Below, piece by piece: positions 1-5,462 of a stretch of 5,462 nt of DNA; the stretch's first letter is position 1, and the number at the start of each line of letters is the position of its first letter. The DNA comes from an uncultured Muribaculaceae bacterium (GTDB lineage Bacteria > Bacteroidota > Bacteroidia > Bacteroidales > Muribaculaceae): the NCBI GenBank assembly GCA_947178235.1, contig CAMWXQ010000097.1:1-5462 (forward strand). The letters run 5' to 3'. The notes under the pieces are model-generated. The model saw only the letters and a program-made list of their open reading frames with translations, ran no database searches and had not been told where the DNA came from. The position numbers and the translations under genes are program-made.

Positions 1-788
1 ACGTCGGCTCCCCCCTCGACGTGAATCGAGGTGAGTCCGTATTGAGAGTAGAGCTGCTCCATCACCTCGGCGAGTGGCGCGGAGTCTGTTATGTGAATCA
101 CATCCCCGGGGAGCCCTTCGAGCCTGTCGCGGCGGTCGAGCACTATGCGGCGGGGACTGTGTCCCGCATAGAGGCGTGTATCGAGTTTGGGCGCGTCGGC
201 GAGCCATGTCCCGCTCCCGACGAGGATTGCGTCGTGCAGGGCCCTCTCGCGGTGAACGGCCACGGAGGTCAGCGGCGTCGAAATCCGTCCGTCGATAAAT
301 CCGTCGCGGCTCTCAGCCCATTTGAGGGTTATGAACGGGCGGTGTTGCGAGTGGGCGGTCATGAATTTCTCATTGAGGCGGCGGCACTCACCTTCGAGCA
401 TCCCGACCATCACCTCGACCCCCGCCTCGCGCAGCATGGATATGCCCTTGCCCGAGACCTTGGCGAATGGGTCGACACAGCCGATGACCACGCGCGGAAT
501 CCCCTTGCGTATGATGAGTTCGGCGCACGGCGGGGTCTTGCCATAGTGGGCGCACGGTTCGAGGGTCACGTACATCGTCGCGTCCCTCAACAGGGCTTCG
601 TCGCGCACCGATGCCACGGCGTTGACCTCGGCGTGTCCCTCGCCGCAGCGGCGGTGCCACCCCTCGCCGATAATCTTCCCGTCGGGGTCGACGATGACTG
701 CCCCGACCATAGGGTTGGGCGAGGCGTCGAGGGCACCGTGGCGCGCCAGTTCGAGGGCGCGGCGCATATATATCTGCTTGGTCTCCAT
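1..788 (-). CDS. ribD: RibD, bifunctional riboflavin deaminase/reductase (3' end cut off by window)
   Basis: RibD carries out two successive cytosolic steps of riboflavin synthesis: deamination of the pyrimidine made from GTP, then NADPH-dependent reduction of its ribosyl group. The frame gives 262 complete codons and runs off the left edge; the family is usually about 340-370 residues, so roughly the last quarter is missing. The N-terminal deaminase domain (about 1-145) has the zinc signature HAEVNA at 52-57 (zinc ligand H52, catalytic E54) and PCAHYGKTPPC at 78-88 (zinc ligands C79 and C88). The reductase domain follows, with WAESRDGFID from 157 and VEGGAD at 257-262. The start ATG at 788 lies 14 bases after the ispG stop; it has no Shine-Dalgarno sequence, which is normal in Bacteroidetes. 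It is probably the last visible gene of a purE-ispG-ribD transcript. All catalytic residues that can be seen are present. The identification is firm. Confidence 0.95.
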   Translation of the reverse strand, partial: METKQIYMRRALELARHGALDASPNPMVGAVIVDPDGKIIGEGWHRRCGEGHAEVNAVASVRDEALLRDATMYVTLEPCAHYGKTPPCAELIIRKGIPRVVIGCVDPFAKVSGKGISMLREAGVEVMVGMLEGECRRLNEKFMTAHSQHRPFITLKWAESRDGFIDGRISTPLTSVAVHRERALHDAILVGSGTWLADAPKLDTRLYAGHSPRRIVLDRRDRLEGLPGDVIHITDSAPLAEVMEQLYSQYGLTSIHVEGGAD

Positions 789-802
789 GAGGGCGGGCGT
801 GA

Positions 803-2437
803 TTATTCGGGATCTTTCCAGTCGCCGTTCCGGCGTATCAGTTCGATGAGGGCGGGGATAGCTTCGTCGGTCGGGAGATTCTTCATGACACACTCTTTGC
901 CCTTGTAGAGGCTGACACGTCCGACGCCCGCGCCGACATATCCATAGTCGGCATCGGCCATCTCGCCAGGGCCATTGACGATGCAACCCATCACGCCTAT
1001 CTTCAAGCCTTTGAGGTGCGAGGTCGCAGCCTTGATCTCTTTGAGGGCCGTGTGGAGGTCGTAGAGAGTGCGCCCGCAGCCGGGACAGGCAATGTACTCG
1101 GTCTTGGTGATGCGGCGTCGTGTGGCTTGGAGGATATTGAGCGAGAGCCTGACGAGCTCATCTGCGGAGAGCAGCGAGTTCTCGACCGCAACGGCATCCG
1201 CGAGCCCTTCGAGCAGCAGCGAGCCGAGGTCAATAGAAGCCTTGATGGCCGTGGTCTCGGCATCCTTGCCGTCGTAATTGAAAATGACTGCGATGGGATT
1301 GGTGAGACCCTCGCCTCGGAGGCGGCGGACGAAACTGCGGACGAGCAGGGCGCCCGCGGGATTGGCGGCCTTGACGGCCACGGCCTCACCCGGGTGCGAC
1401 TTGACCTCGGAGACAGCCTCCTCGAATCCCTCGGCAGTGAGATCGATCGAGAAAGCGGGTTTGTCCATGTCGAGGCCGATGACCTTTGTCACCTGTCCGT
1501 CCCAGAGGCTCTTGGCCGCGTCTGTGTCGAGAGGCTCGGAGGCAGGTACCGGTGTCGGGTCTGCGGCGACCTCGGCGATATGGGCGAGGATGGCGCGTGC
1601 GGGCTCAATCTCGTTCTCGGGATTCTCGGTGAGCGACACGCGGATCGTATCTCCCAGTCCGTCCATGAGCAGCGAGCCGATGCCTGTGGCCGACTTGATG
1701 CGTCCGTCCTCGGCATCTCCCGCCTCGGTGACACCGAGATGGAGCGGGAAGTGCATACCCTCGGCATCCATGGCCTCGGCCATCAGACGCACCGTGCGTG
1801 TCATCACCACGACGTTCGAGGCCTTGATAGAGATGACTACGTCGCGGAAGTCATGGGCGAGGCATACGCGCAGGAATTCCATGGCGCTCTCGACCATCCC
1901 CTCGGGGGTATCGCCGTATCGGCTCATGATTCGGTCCGAGAGAGAGCCGTGGTTTACGCCGATGCGTAGGGCTGTGCCATGCTCCTTGCATATGTCGAGC
2001 AGGGGGAGCAGGGCGGTATCAATCTTGCGGATCTCCTCGGCATACTCCTCGGGGGTGTAGTTTATCTTCTTGAACACGCGCCCCGGATCTACGAAATTGC
2101 CCGGGTTGATGCGTACCTTCTCGACCCTCGCGGCGGCCTCGAAAGCCGCCTTGGGGTTGAAGTGGATGTCGGCCACGAGCGGAACCGTGTATCCGTCTGC
2201 CCTCACCGCATCGCGTATGTCGGTGAGGTTGACCGCCTCGCGCACGCCCTGGGCGGTGAGGCGCACGATGTCGCCACCCGCGTCGGCTATGCGCTCGACC
2301 TGGGCCACCGAGCCGGGGGTATCCATCGTCGATGTCGACGTCATCGACTGCACCGCCACGGGGTTAGAGCCTCCGATCTTGACGTTGCCGATCGAGACCT
2401 CCCATGTCGGGCGTCTCCTGTAACCTTCGGTGCGCAT
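803..2437 (-). CDS. ispG: IspG (GcpE), 4-hydroxy-3-methylbut-2-enyl diphosphate synthase, long form
   Basis: IspG is an iron-sulfur enzyme of the MEP isoprenoid pathway; it converts methylerythritol cyclodiphosphate to HMBPP in the cytosol. At 544 residues this is the long three-domain form known from Bacteroidetes, Chlorobi and plants, not the roughly 360-370-residue form of E. coli. The TIM barrel covers about residues 12-275 (VQSMTSTSTMDT near 29-40, VADIHFNP near 88-95, VRINPGN at 108-114). An inserted central domain follows at about 285-425, then the C-terminal cluster domain. The three [4Fe-4S] ligands are C451 and C454 in CPGCGRT and C485 in GCIVNGPGE, and E492 matches the conserved glutamate that completes the cluster coordination. 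The start ATG overlaps the purE stop (TGATG), which suggests translational coupling. The stop is TAA. Nothing appears broken. Confidence 0.97.
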   Translation of the reverse strand: MRTEGYRRRPTWEVSIGNVKIGGSNPVAVQSMTSTSTMDTPGSVAQVERIADAGGDIVRLTAQGVREAVNLTDIRDAVRADGYTVPLVADIHFNPKAAFEAAARVEKVRINPGNFVDPGRVFKKINYTPEEYAEEIRKIDTALLPLLDICKEHGTALRIGVNHGSLSDRIMSRYGDTPEGMVESAMEFLRVCLAHDFRDVVISIKASNVVVMTRTVRLMAEAMDAEGMHFPLHLGVTEAGDAEDGRIKSATGIGSLLMDGLGDTIRVSLTENPENEIEPARAILAHIAEVAADPTPVPASEPLDTDAAKSLWDGQVTKVIGLDMDKPAFSIDLTAEGFEEAVSEVKSHPGEAVAVKAANPAGALLVRSFVRRLRGEGLTNPIAVIFNYDGKDAETTAIKASIDLGSLLLEGLADAVAVENSLLSADELVRLSLNILQATRRRITKTEYIACPGCGRTLYDLHTALKEIKAATSHLKGLKIGVMGCIVNGPGEMADADYGYVGAGVGRVSLYKGKECVMKNLPTDEAIPALIELIRRNGDWKDPE

Positions 2438-2439
2438 CA
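2435..2439 (-). promoter_or_regulatory. TGATG stop-start overlap coupling purE to ispG
   Basis: The TGA stop of purE (2439-2437) and the ATG of ispG (2437-2435) share one base. This arrangement usually means that a ribosome finishing the first gene restarts on the second, so purE and ispG are very likely on one mRNA. There is no separate Shine-Dalgarno sequence for ispG. The overlap is seen in the sequence; coupling is inferred. Confidence 0.7.
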
Positions 2440-2943
2440 GTCAACCTTGAAGTCATACTTGACCTCACGCAGCTCCTCGTTGGCCTTCACGATCTTCTTC
2501 GAGAGGGTCGAGCGGTATGCGGCGAAGCGCGCGGCGAGAGCTGGGTCGGCGAGAGCCAGAATCTGGACGGCGGTGACGGCGGCATTGAGCCCGGCGTTGA
2601 TGCCGACGGTGGCCACGGAGATGCCCGGAGGCATCTGGACGATCGAGCAGAGTGCATCGACGCCGCTGAGCGATGATGCGATGGGTATGCCGATGACGGG
2701 CAGGGGGGTCATGGCTGCGATGACGCCGGGGAGGGCGGCGGCCATGCCTGCGGCGGCGATGATCACCTTGATGCCGCGTCCCTCGGCGCCGTGCGCAAAT
2801 GCCTCGACCTCGGCGGGTGTGCGGTGGGCCGAGAGAGCCTGCATTTCGAACGGCACTTCCATCTGATTGAGGAAGTCGGCTGCTTTTTTGAGGATGGGGA
2901 GGTCGCTTGTGCTCCCCATGATTATGCTGACAGTCGGAGTCAT
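2437..2943 (-). CDS. purE: PurE, N5-carboxyaminoimidazole ribonucleotide mutase (class I)
   Basis: PurE moves the carboxylate of N5-CAIR to carbon 4 to form CAIR, a cytosolic step of purine synthesis; it normally acts as an octamer. From the start chosen here it has 168 residues, the usual class I size. Motifs in order are the substrate phosphate loop GSTSD at 10-14, SAHRTP at 38-43 with the catalytic histidine H40, the glycine/alanine-rich GMAAALPGV at 66-74, and a motif around SIVQMPPGISVATV at 100-113. The frame extends upstream to another ATG at 2973, adding ten Asn/Thr-rich residues. I prefer 2943 because PurE proteins normally begin just before VSIIMGSTSD and because 2944-2980 is AT-rich with a short A-run before the ATG, typical of a Bacteroidetes leader. 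It lies between the PAP2-like gene and ispG and overlaps the latter by one base. Confidence 0.95.
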   Translation of the reverse strand: MTPTVSIIMGSTSDLPILKKAADFLNQMEVPFEMQALSAHRTPAEVEAFAHGAEGRGIKVIIAAAGMAAALPGVIAAMTPLPVIGIPIASSLSGVDALCSIVQMPPGISVATVGINAGLNAAVTAVQILALADPALAARFAAYRSTLSKKIVKANEELREVKYDFKVD

Positions 2944-2980
2944 GTTTTTGGTAATGTTGGTAGTATTATTCAATATGGGT
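2944..2980 (-). promoter_or_regulatory. AT-rich leader between the PAP2-like gene and purE
   Basis: This 37-base gap is much richer in A and T than the genes around it. On the coding strand it ends with a short A-run just before the purE ATG, a pattern that often replaces the Shine-Dalgarno sequence in Bacteroidetes. I see no good match to the Bacteroidales promoter consensus (TTTG and TAnnTTTG), so a promoter here is not supported. It is probably only a translation-initiation leader. The upstream alternative purE start (2973) lies within it. Confidence 0.35.
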
Positions 2981-3598
2981 CTAATTGAGCAGAATGAAGT
3001 AGTTGAGCGCCCACACCGACAGGAATCCGCAGGCGCATCCGCAGAGAACCTGCAACAGTGTGTGACGGCGCATATAGACGCGGGCCGTCATCACTGCACC
3101 GGTGGCGAGAATCGTGCCGCAGTACCACCAGTCGAGGCTGACGAGATTCTGATGGAGGCTCGCGATGACAAAGAGCACGGCTATGAGGCCGCCGAGCGCG
3201 GCGGCGTGGGCCGAAATCTTCCACCATCGGTTGACGACGGTGTTGACGAGCGAGGCGATGGCCCCGCCGTAGAAGAAGAGCGGCAGCCACAGGGGTGCGC
3301 CCATGCGCTGCATGAACCATCCGCTGATGGCGTAGCAGACTGTCACGGTGAAGTATGGAATCGTGCGCTCGGTGCGGTTGTTGAGCCCCGGGTCGCTGAC
3401 CATCCCGAGCTTGAAGAGGGCGAAGATGGAGAGCGCAGGGAGGATGGCCGTGAGCAGGAACACGATACCCGTGACAGTCCAGAGTGTGGACGCGGGGAGG
3501 TAGTTCATCACCGACACCTGTCCGATGAGTATCATCGCGTAGGTGGGTATGAGTATCGGCGAGAATATCGTGGAGAGTATGCGGCTGATCTTGTACAT
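2981..3598 (-). CDS. PAP2-like multi-pass membrane protein
   Basis: This 205-residue protein is very hydrophobic, with about six or seven likely membrane segments (near 11-29, 40-63, 83-98, 104-121, 133-149, 158-171 and 185-203). Three spaced motifs resemble a PAP2 (type 2 phosphatidic acid phosphatase) active site: NRTERTIPY at 74-82 for the KxxxxxxRP motif, KISAH at 127-131 for the PSGH motif, and R173-x5-H179-x3-Q183 for SRxxxxxHxxxD. Members of this superfamily remove phosphate from membrane lipids such as phosphatidate or undecaprenyl diphosphate at the outer face of the membrane. The last motif has Gln where Asp is usual and the first lacks the lysine spacing, so substrate and even activity are uncertain. 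The stop is TAG, with an in-frame TAA five codons later. Its ATG sits one base from the heptamer repeat. I recall the position between rpoN and purE being conserved in Bacteroidetes. Confidence 0.8.
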   Translation of the reverse strand: MYKISRILSTIFSPILIPTYAMILIGQVSVMNYLPASTLWTVTGIVFLLTAILPALSIFALFKLGMVSDPGLNNRTERTIPYFTVTVCYAISGWFMQRMGAPLWLPLFFYGGAIASLVNTVVNRWWKISAHAAALGGLIAVLFVIASLHQNLVSLDWWYCGTILATGAVMTARVYMRRHTLLQVLCGCACGFLSVWALNYFILLN

Positions 3599-3599
3599 T

Positions 3600-3694
3600 G
3601 TTGAGAGTTGAGGGTTGAGAGTTGAAAGTTGAGGGTTGAGAGTTGAGAGAGGTTGAGTTTAAAGTTGAACGAGTTCGGGGTTGAGGTTGTTGAG
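3600..3694. repeat. GTTGARR heptamer tandem repeat, direct tract
   Basis: On the plus strand seven heptamers stand in perfect register from 3600 to 3648: GTTGAGA, GTTGAGG, GTTGAGA, GTTGAAA, GTTGAGG, GTTGAGA, GTTGAGA. Degenerate copies continue to about 3694 (GTTGAG at 3652, GTTGAAC at 3664, GTTGAG at 3680, TTGAG at 3690). A higher-order unit of 21 bases (three heptamers) is visible: 3607-3627 and 3628-3648 differ at one base. The tract begins one base before the PAP2-like start codon on the minus-strand mRNA, so it forms that gene's whole initiation region. Similar simple heptamer tracts occur between genes in some Bacteroidales genomes, as I recall; no function is known to me. Confidence 0.9.
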
Positions 3695-3710
3695 TTCGGT
3701 CTTGGTTTTC

Positions 3711-3747
3711 TTTCAACTTTCAACTTACAACTCTCAACCCTCAACTC
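3711..3747. repeat. Inverted copy of the heptamer repeat, right arm of a possible long hairpin
   Basis: Read on the minus strand this segment is GA followed by five heptamers: GTTGAGG, GTTGAGA, GTTGTAA, GTTGAAA, GTTGAAA. It is the inverted partner of the direct tract. Bases 3725-3747 pair with 3605-3627 at 22 of 23 positions, and the full arms 3711-3747 and 3605-3641 match at 33 of 37. The spacer of about 69 bases holds degenerate repeat units. The right arm begins immediately after the rpoN TAG stop. In the minus-strand transcript this could fold into a stem that includes the PAP2-like initiation region. There is no U-run after it, so it does not look like an intrinsic terminator. Confidence 0.85.
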
Positions 3748-5097
3748 CTATATCTTTTTCCGCAGCCTTGCCACGGGGATTCCGAGGCGGTCGCGGTACT
3801 TGGCTACTGTCCGTCGGGCAATCTCGAATCCCTCGGCACGGAGGCGTTCGAGGATAGCCTCGTCTGTGAGTGGCGCGTGGGGGTCCTCCTCGTCGACCAT
3901 GCGGCGGATTTCGATGGCTATGCGGCGTTGCGAGTGGTCATCCTCGCTCTCGGCTCCTCCGCCGCCGACACGCTCGTTGAAGAAGAATTTCAGCGGATAG
4001 ACCCCCGCCTCGGTCGCCACATACTTGCCCGATGCCGCGCGCGACACGACCGAGATGTCGAGCCCCGTGGCCGCGGCGATGTCTTTGAGTACCATGGGAC
4101 GGAGTTCGGACTCATCCTCGGTGAGGAAGAATCGCCGCTGCTTCTCGACGATCGCCTCCATGACCTTCATCAGAGTGCGGCGGCGCATGGCCATCAGCTC
4201 GATGAAGTCGGTGGCCTCCTCGCGCTTGCGGTTGATGAAGGCGAGGGCATCGTTGCGCCTCGCTTCATTGGCCTCGCGTGTGCGGGCCGTCGTCACATGG
4301 CCGGGCATGAAGCTCTCGGAGACCGTGAGCTCGGGGATATTGTTCGGCATCGTCACGGTGATGATCTCACCGGGGAGAACCTCGACGGTGAAGTCGGGGA
4401 TTATGTGGCGGGTGCGGTCGTCCGAGAGGGTTTCGCCCAGTTCGGCTGCCGGCTTCGGGTCGAACCCGCGGATGATGTCGGCGGCGCGTTTCATCGCTTC
4501 GCGCGGGACGCCGAGTTGCGCCTCGAGACGGTCGAAGTGTTTCATCGAGAAGAGGTCGAACCAGTGGGTGACAATCTCGGTCGCGAGGCGAACATCCTCG
4601 GTGTCGGGGAGACGGCGCAGTTGGAGGAGGAGGCAGTCACGCAGGTCTACCGCTCCGACACCCGCAGGGTCGAGGGCGCGGATGCGGTCGAAAATTGCCC
4701 GCAGCCGTTCGGGCGATACATCGAGGCCTACATTAATGGCGAGGTCATCGCCGATCTGAGGCAGGGTGCGGGTCATGTAGCCGTTGTCATCGAGGCTGCC
4801 TATAATATACCGTGCAATCGGCAGGTCGTCGGCGGGGATGTCGGTCTCGGCGAGCTCGCGGGTCAGAATCTCCATCATCGAGTCGCCCCCCGGTTGAAGG
4901 GCGGGCTCGAAACCACGATCCTCTGATCGGGAGCGGCCATAAGCCTCGAAGCGGGTCTGAGGCATCTCCTCCTCGCTCGCATAGTCGGCGCGTTGCAATT
5001 CCTCGGCTGTCTCGCCGAACTGTTCCCTCTCCTCCTCGGTGGAGGTTGGGCGGTCGGCTGCTTCGAGTGCGGGATTGTCGTCGAGTTGGGCCCTCAC
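3748..5097 (-). CDS. rpoN: Sigma-54 (RpoN), main body downstream of an in-frame amber codon
   Basis: RpoN is the sigma factor that directs RNA polymerase to -24/-12 promoters and needs an AAA+ enhancer-binding activator to open DNA. This open frame of 449 codons starts at a GTG, but homology continues upstream in the same frame through a TAG at 5106-5104 to an ATG at 5211, which would give 487 codons, the normal family length. In full-length numbering it holds the end of region I (NPALE at 46-50), an acidic region II, the core-binding domain, a helix-turn-helix at about 374-398 (LKDIAAATGLDISVVSRAASGKY) and the RpoN box ARRTVAKYR at 465-473. The C-terminus (PVARLRKKI) is intact and ends at TAG. 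All DNA-binding parts survive; most of region I is cut off. It could be a pseudogene, a sequencing error, or a shortened protein made by restart at the GTG at 5097. Confidence 0.9.
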   Translation of the reverse strand: MRAQLDDNPALEAADRPTSTEEEREQFGETAEELQRADYASEEEMPQTRFEAYGRSRSEDRGFEPALQPGGDSMMEILTRELAETDIPADDLPIARYIIGSLDDNGYMTRTLPQIGDDLAINVGLDVSPERLRAIFDRIRALDPAGVGAVDLRDCLLLQLRRLPDTEDVRLATEIVTHWFDLFSMKHFDRLEAQLGVPREAMKRAADIIRGFDPKPAAELGETLSDDRTRHIIPDFTVEVLPGEIITVTMPNNIPELTVSESFMPGHVTTARTREANEARRNDALAFINRKREEATDFIELMAMRRRTLMKVMEAIVEKQRRFFLTEDESELRPMVLKDIAAATGLDISVVSRAASGKYVATEAGVYPLKFFFNERVGGGGAESEDDHSQRRIAIEIRRMVDEEDPHAPLTDEAILERLRAEGFEIARRTVAKYRDRLGIPVARLRKKI

Positions 5098-5107
5098 CTC
5101 CTCCTAG
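5098..5107 (-). promoter_or_regulatory. AGGAGG directly after the rpoN amber codon, before GTG
   Basis: On the coding strand the sequence is TAG GAG GAG GTG. It contains a perfect AGGAGG (5105-5100) whose end is two bases from the GTG at 5097. That is closer than the usual five to nine bases, and Bacteroidetes rarely use such sites, so it may only be the Glu-Glu codons of the original gene. It could nevertheless help a ribosome that stops at TAG to restart at the GTG. Confidence 0.25.
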
Positions 5108-5211
5108 GCCACGGCCGCGGCCATCTCGATCAGACGCACGAGCAGCATCTGATGCGGCCAGAGCCGCTGCTGCAACTTCTGGGTAAGTGTCTGTGAGAGG
5201 CGTTCTTTCAT
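5104..5211 (-). pseudogene. rpoN: N-terminal region I fragment of rpoN, ending at in-frame TAG (codon 36)
   Basis: This 35-codon frame begins with ATG at 5211 and ends with TAG at 5106-5104. It encodes the glutamine- and leucine-rich sigma-54 region I: LTQKLQQRLWPHQ at 9-21, then LLVRLIEM at 23-30. It is in the same frame as the RpoN body, and homology resumes directly after the stop with EEVRAQLDDNPALE. Against Bacteroidetes RpoN as I remember it (LPT-x-ELE-x-RV ending in NPALE), the TAG stands where Glu is usual and no insertion or deletion is needed, so one base change (GAG or CAG to TAG) explains it. The start lies 27 bases after the neuB-family stop and has no Shine-Dalgarno sequence. 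Region I is required for response to activators, so losing it would disable normal sigma-54 control. Confidence 0.85.
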
Positions 5212-5238
5212 TGTCGGGAGAGGAGTGGGTGACGGAGG

Positions 5239-5462
5239 TCAGAGTTCGATGAGGGTGTCGTACGGGAAGTCGCGGACGGCGGTTTTGCCTATGACTTCGT
5301 CCCAGAGCATCGGGCTGAGGCCGTTGCCTGGGCGTTTGACGGTGATGTTCTCTTCGGTGAAACGTTCGCCGCGGCGTATGTCGCGGGCTGCCACGATGCT
5401 CTTTCGGGCGACCTCTATGTTGGGGGTCTCGGAGGGGGCAGGCTGCTTGAATGATGATCCGA
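5239..5462 (-). CDS. neuB: NeuB-family N-acetylneuraminate (or legionaminate) synthase, C-terminal SAF domain (5' end cut off)
   Basis: Only the last 73 complete codons lie in the window; the start is beyond the right edge. The sequence matches the C-terminal SAF (antifreeze-like) domain of the sialic acid synthase family: NIEVARKSIVAARDI at 14-28 of the visible part, RRGERFTEENITVKRPG at 29-45, then GLSPMLWDEVIGKTA at 47-61. These enzymes condense phosphoenolpyruvate with an N-acetylated hexosamine to make a nine-carbon nonulosonic acid used to decorate surface glycans; the SAF domain caps the active site of the partner subunit in the dimer. The TVKRPGNGLSP wording fits the NeuB/LegI branch better than PseI, but the substrate cannot be decided without the TIM barrel. 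The stop is TGA, 27 bases before the rpoN ATG, so the two genes may be co-transcribed. Confidence 0.85.
   Translation of the reverse strand, partial: GSSFKQPAPSETPNIEVARKSIVAARDIRRGERFTEENITVKRPGNGLSPMLWDEVIGKTAVRDFPYDTLIEL

Noticed and set aside
21..908. Plus-strand open frame of 295 codons
   Set aside because: It lies opposite ribD and the end of ispG. Its protein has no recognisable domain and its length is explained by GC-rich codon bias of the minus-strand genes.
1016..2866. Long plus-strand open frames (1016-1969, 1278-2060, 1979-2866)
   Set aside because: They mirror the coding frames of ispG and purE, which are certain from motifs. Their translations show no family motifs.
3532..3744. 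Minus-strand 70-codon frame rich in Ser, Thr, Leu and Asn
   Set aside because: It is simply the translation of the heptamer repeat, ending out of frame inside the PAP2-like gene; it lacks any sign of selection as a protein.
3599..3747. Intrinsic transcription terminator after rpoN
   Set aside because: A hairpin is possible but its stem is not GC-dense at the base, the loop is long, and no U-run follows either arm.
3600..3750. CRISPR array
   Set aside because: The repeat unit is 7 bases in contiguous tandem copies with no spacers, which is not CRISPR architecture.
3877..4926. Plus-strand open frame of 349 codons opposite rpoN
   Set aside because: It is a codon-bias shadow of the sigma-54 gene, with no recognisable protein features.
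5108..5120. GGCCGCGGCC palindrome next to the rpoN amber codon
   Set aside because: A perfect 10-base palindrome in GC-rich coding sequence (Ala codons) is expected by chance and has no further structure. It may make the spot harder to sequence but is not a feature in itself.

Overview
The window looks like chromosomal DNA from a GC-rich member of the Bacteroidetes, probably a gut Bacteroidales. The evidence is the long three-domain type of IspG, the Bacteroidetes style of RpoN (sequence ending in PVARLRKKI, NPALE motif), the near absence of Shine-Dalgarno sequences before starts, and the block rpoN / PAP2-like membrane protein / purE / ispG, a gene order I recall from this phylum. I cannot name the genus.

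All genes are on the minus strand, so transcription runs from the right end to the left. In transcription order: the C-terminal end of a sialic/legionaminic acid synthase (NeuB family, 5239 to beyond the right edge); rpoN for sigma-54 (5211 down to 3748), whose reading frame is broken by an in-frame TAG at codon 36; a 148-base intergenic region (3599-3747) made largely of a 7-base GTTGARR repeat with an inverted copy; a PAP2-like multi-pass membrane protein (3598-2981); purE (2943-2437); ispG (2437-803), whose start shares one base with the purE stop; and ribD (788 to beyond the left edge).

Apart from rpoN and the repeat, this is housekeeping content: purine synthesis (PurE), isoprenoid precursors by the MEP pathway (IspG), riboflavin (RibD), a probable lipid or polyprenyl phosphate phosphatase-like membrane protein, and nonulosonate sugar synthesis (NeuB). 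The tight spacing from PAP2 to ribD (37, -1 and 14 bases between genes) suggests one transcript. The long open frames on the plus strand are codon-bias shadows of these genes.

Two things deserve attention. First, the sigma-54 gene has an internal amber codon that separates region I (the activator-response segment) from the rest of the protein; an AGGAGG sequence and a GTG codon follow the stop immediately. Second, the heptamer repeat fills the rpoN-PAP2 gap from one base after the rpoN stop to one base before the PAP2 start and could fold into a long hairpin. I found no CRISPR array, tRNA, rRNA, insertion sequence or clear rho-independent terminator.
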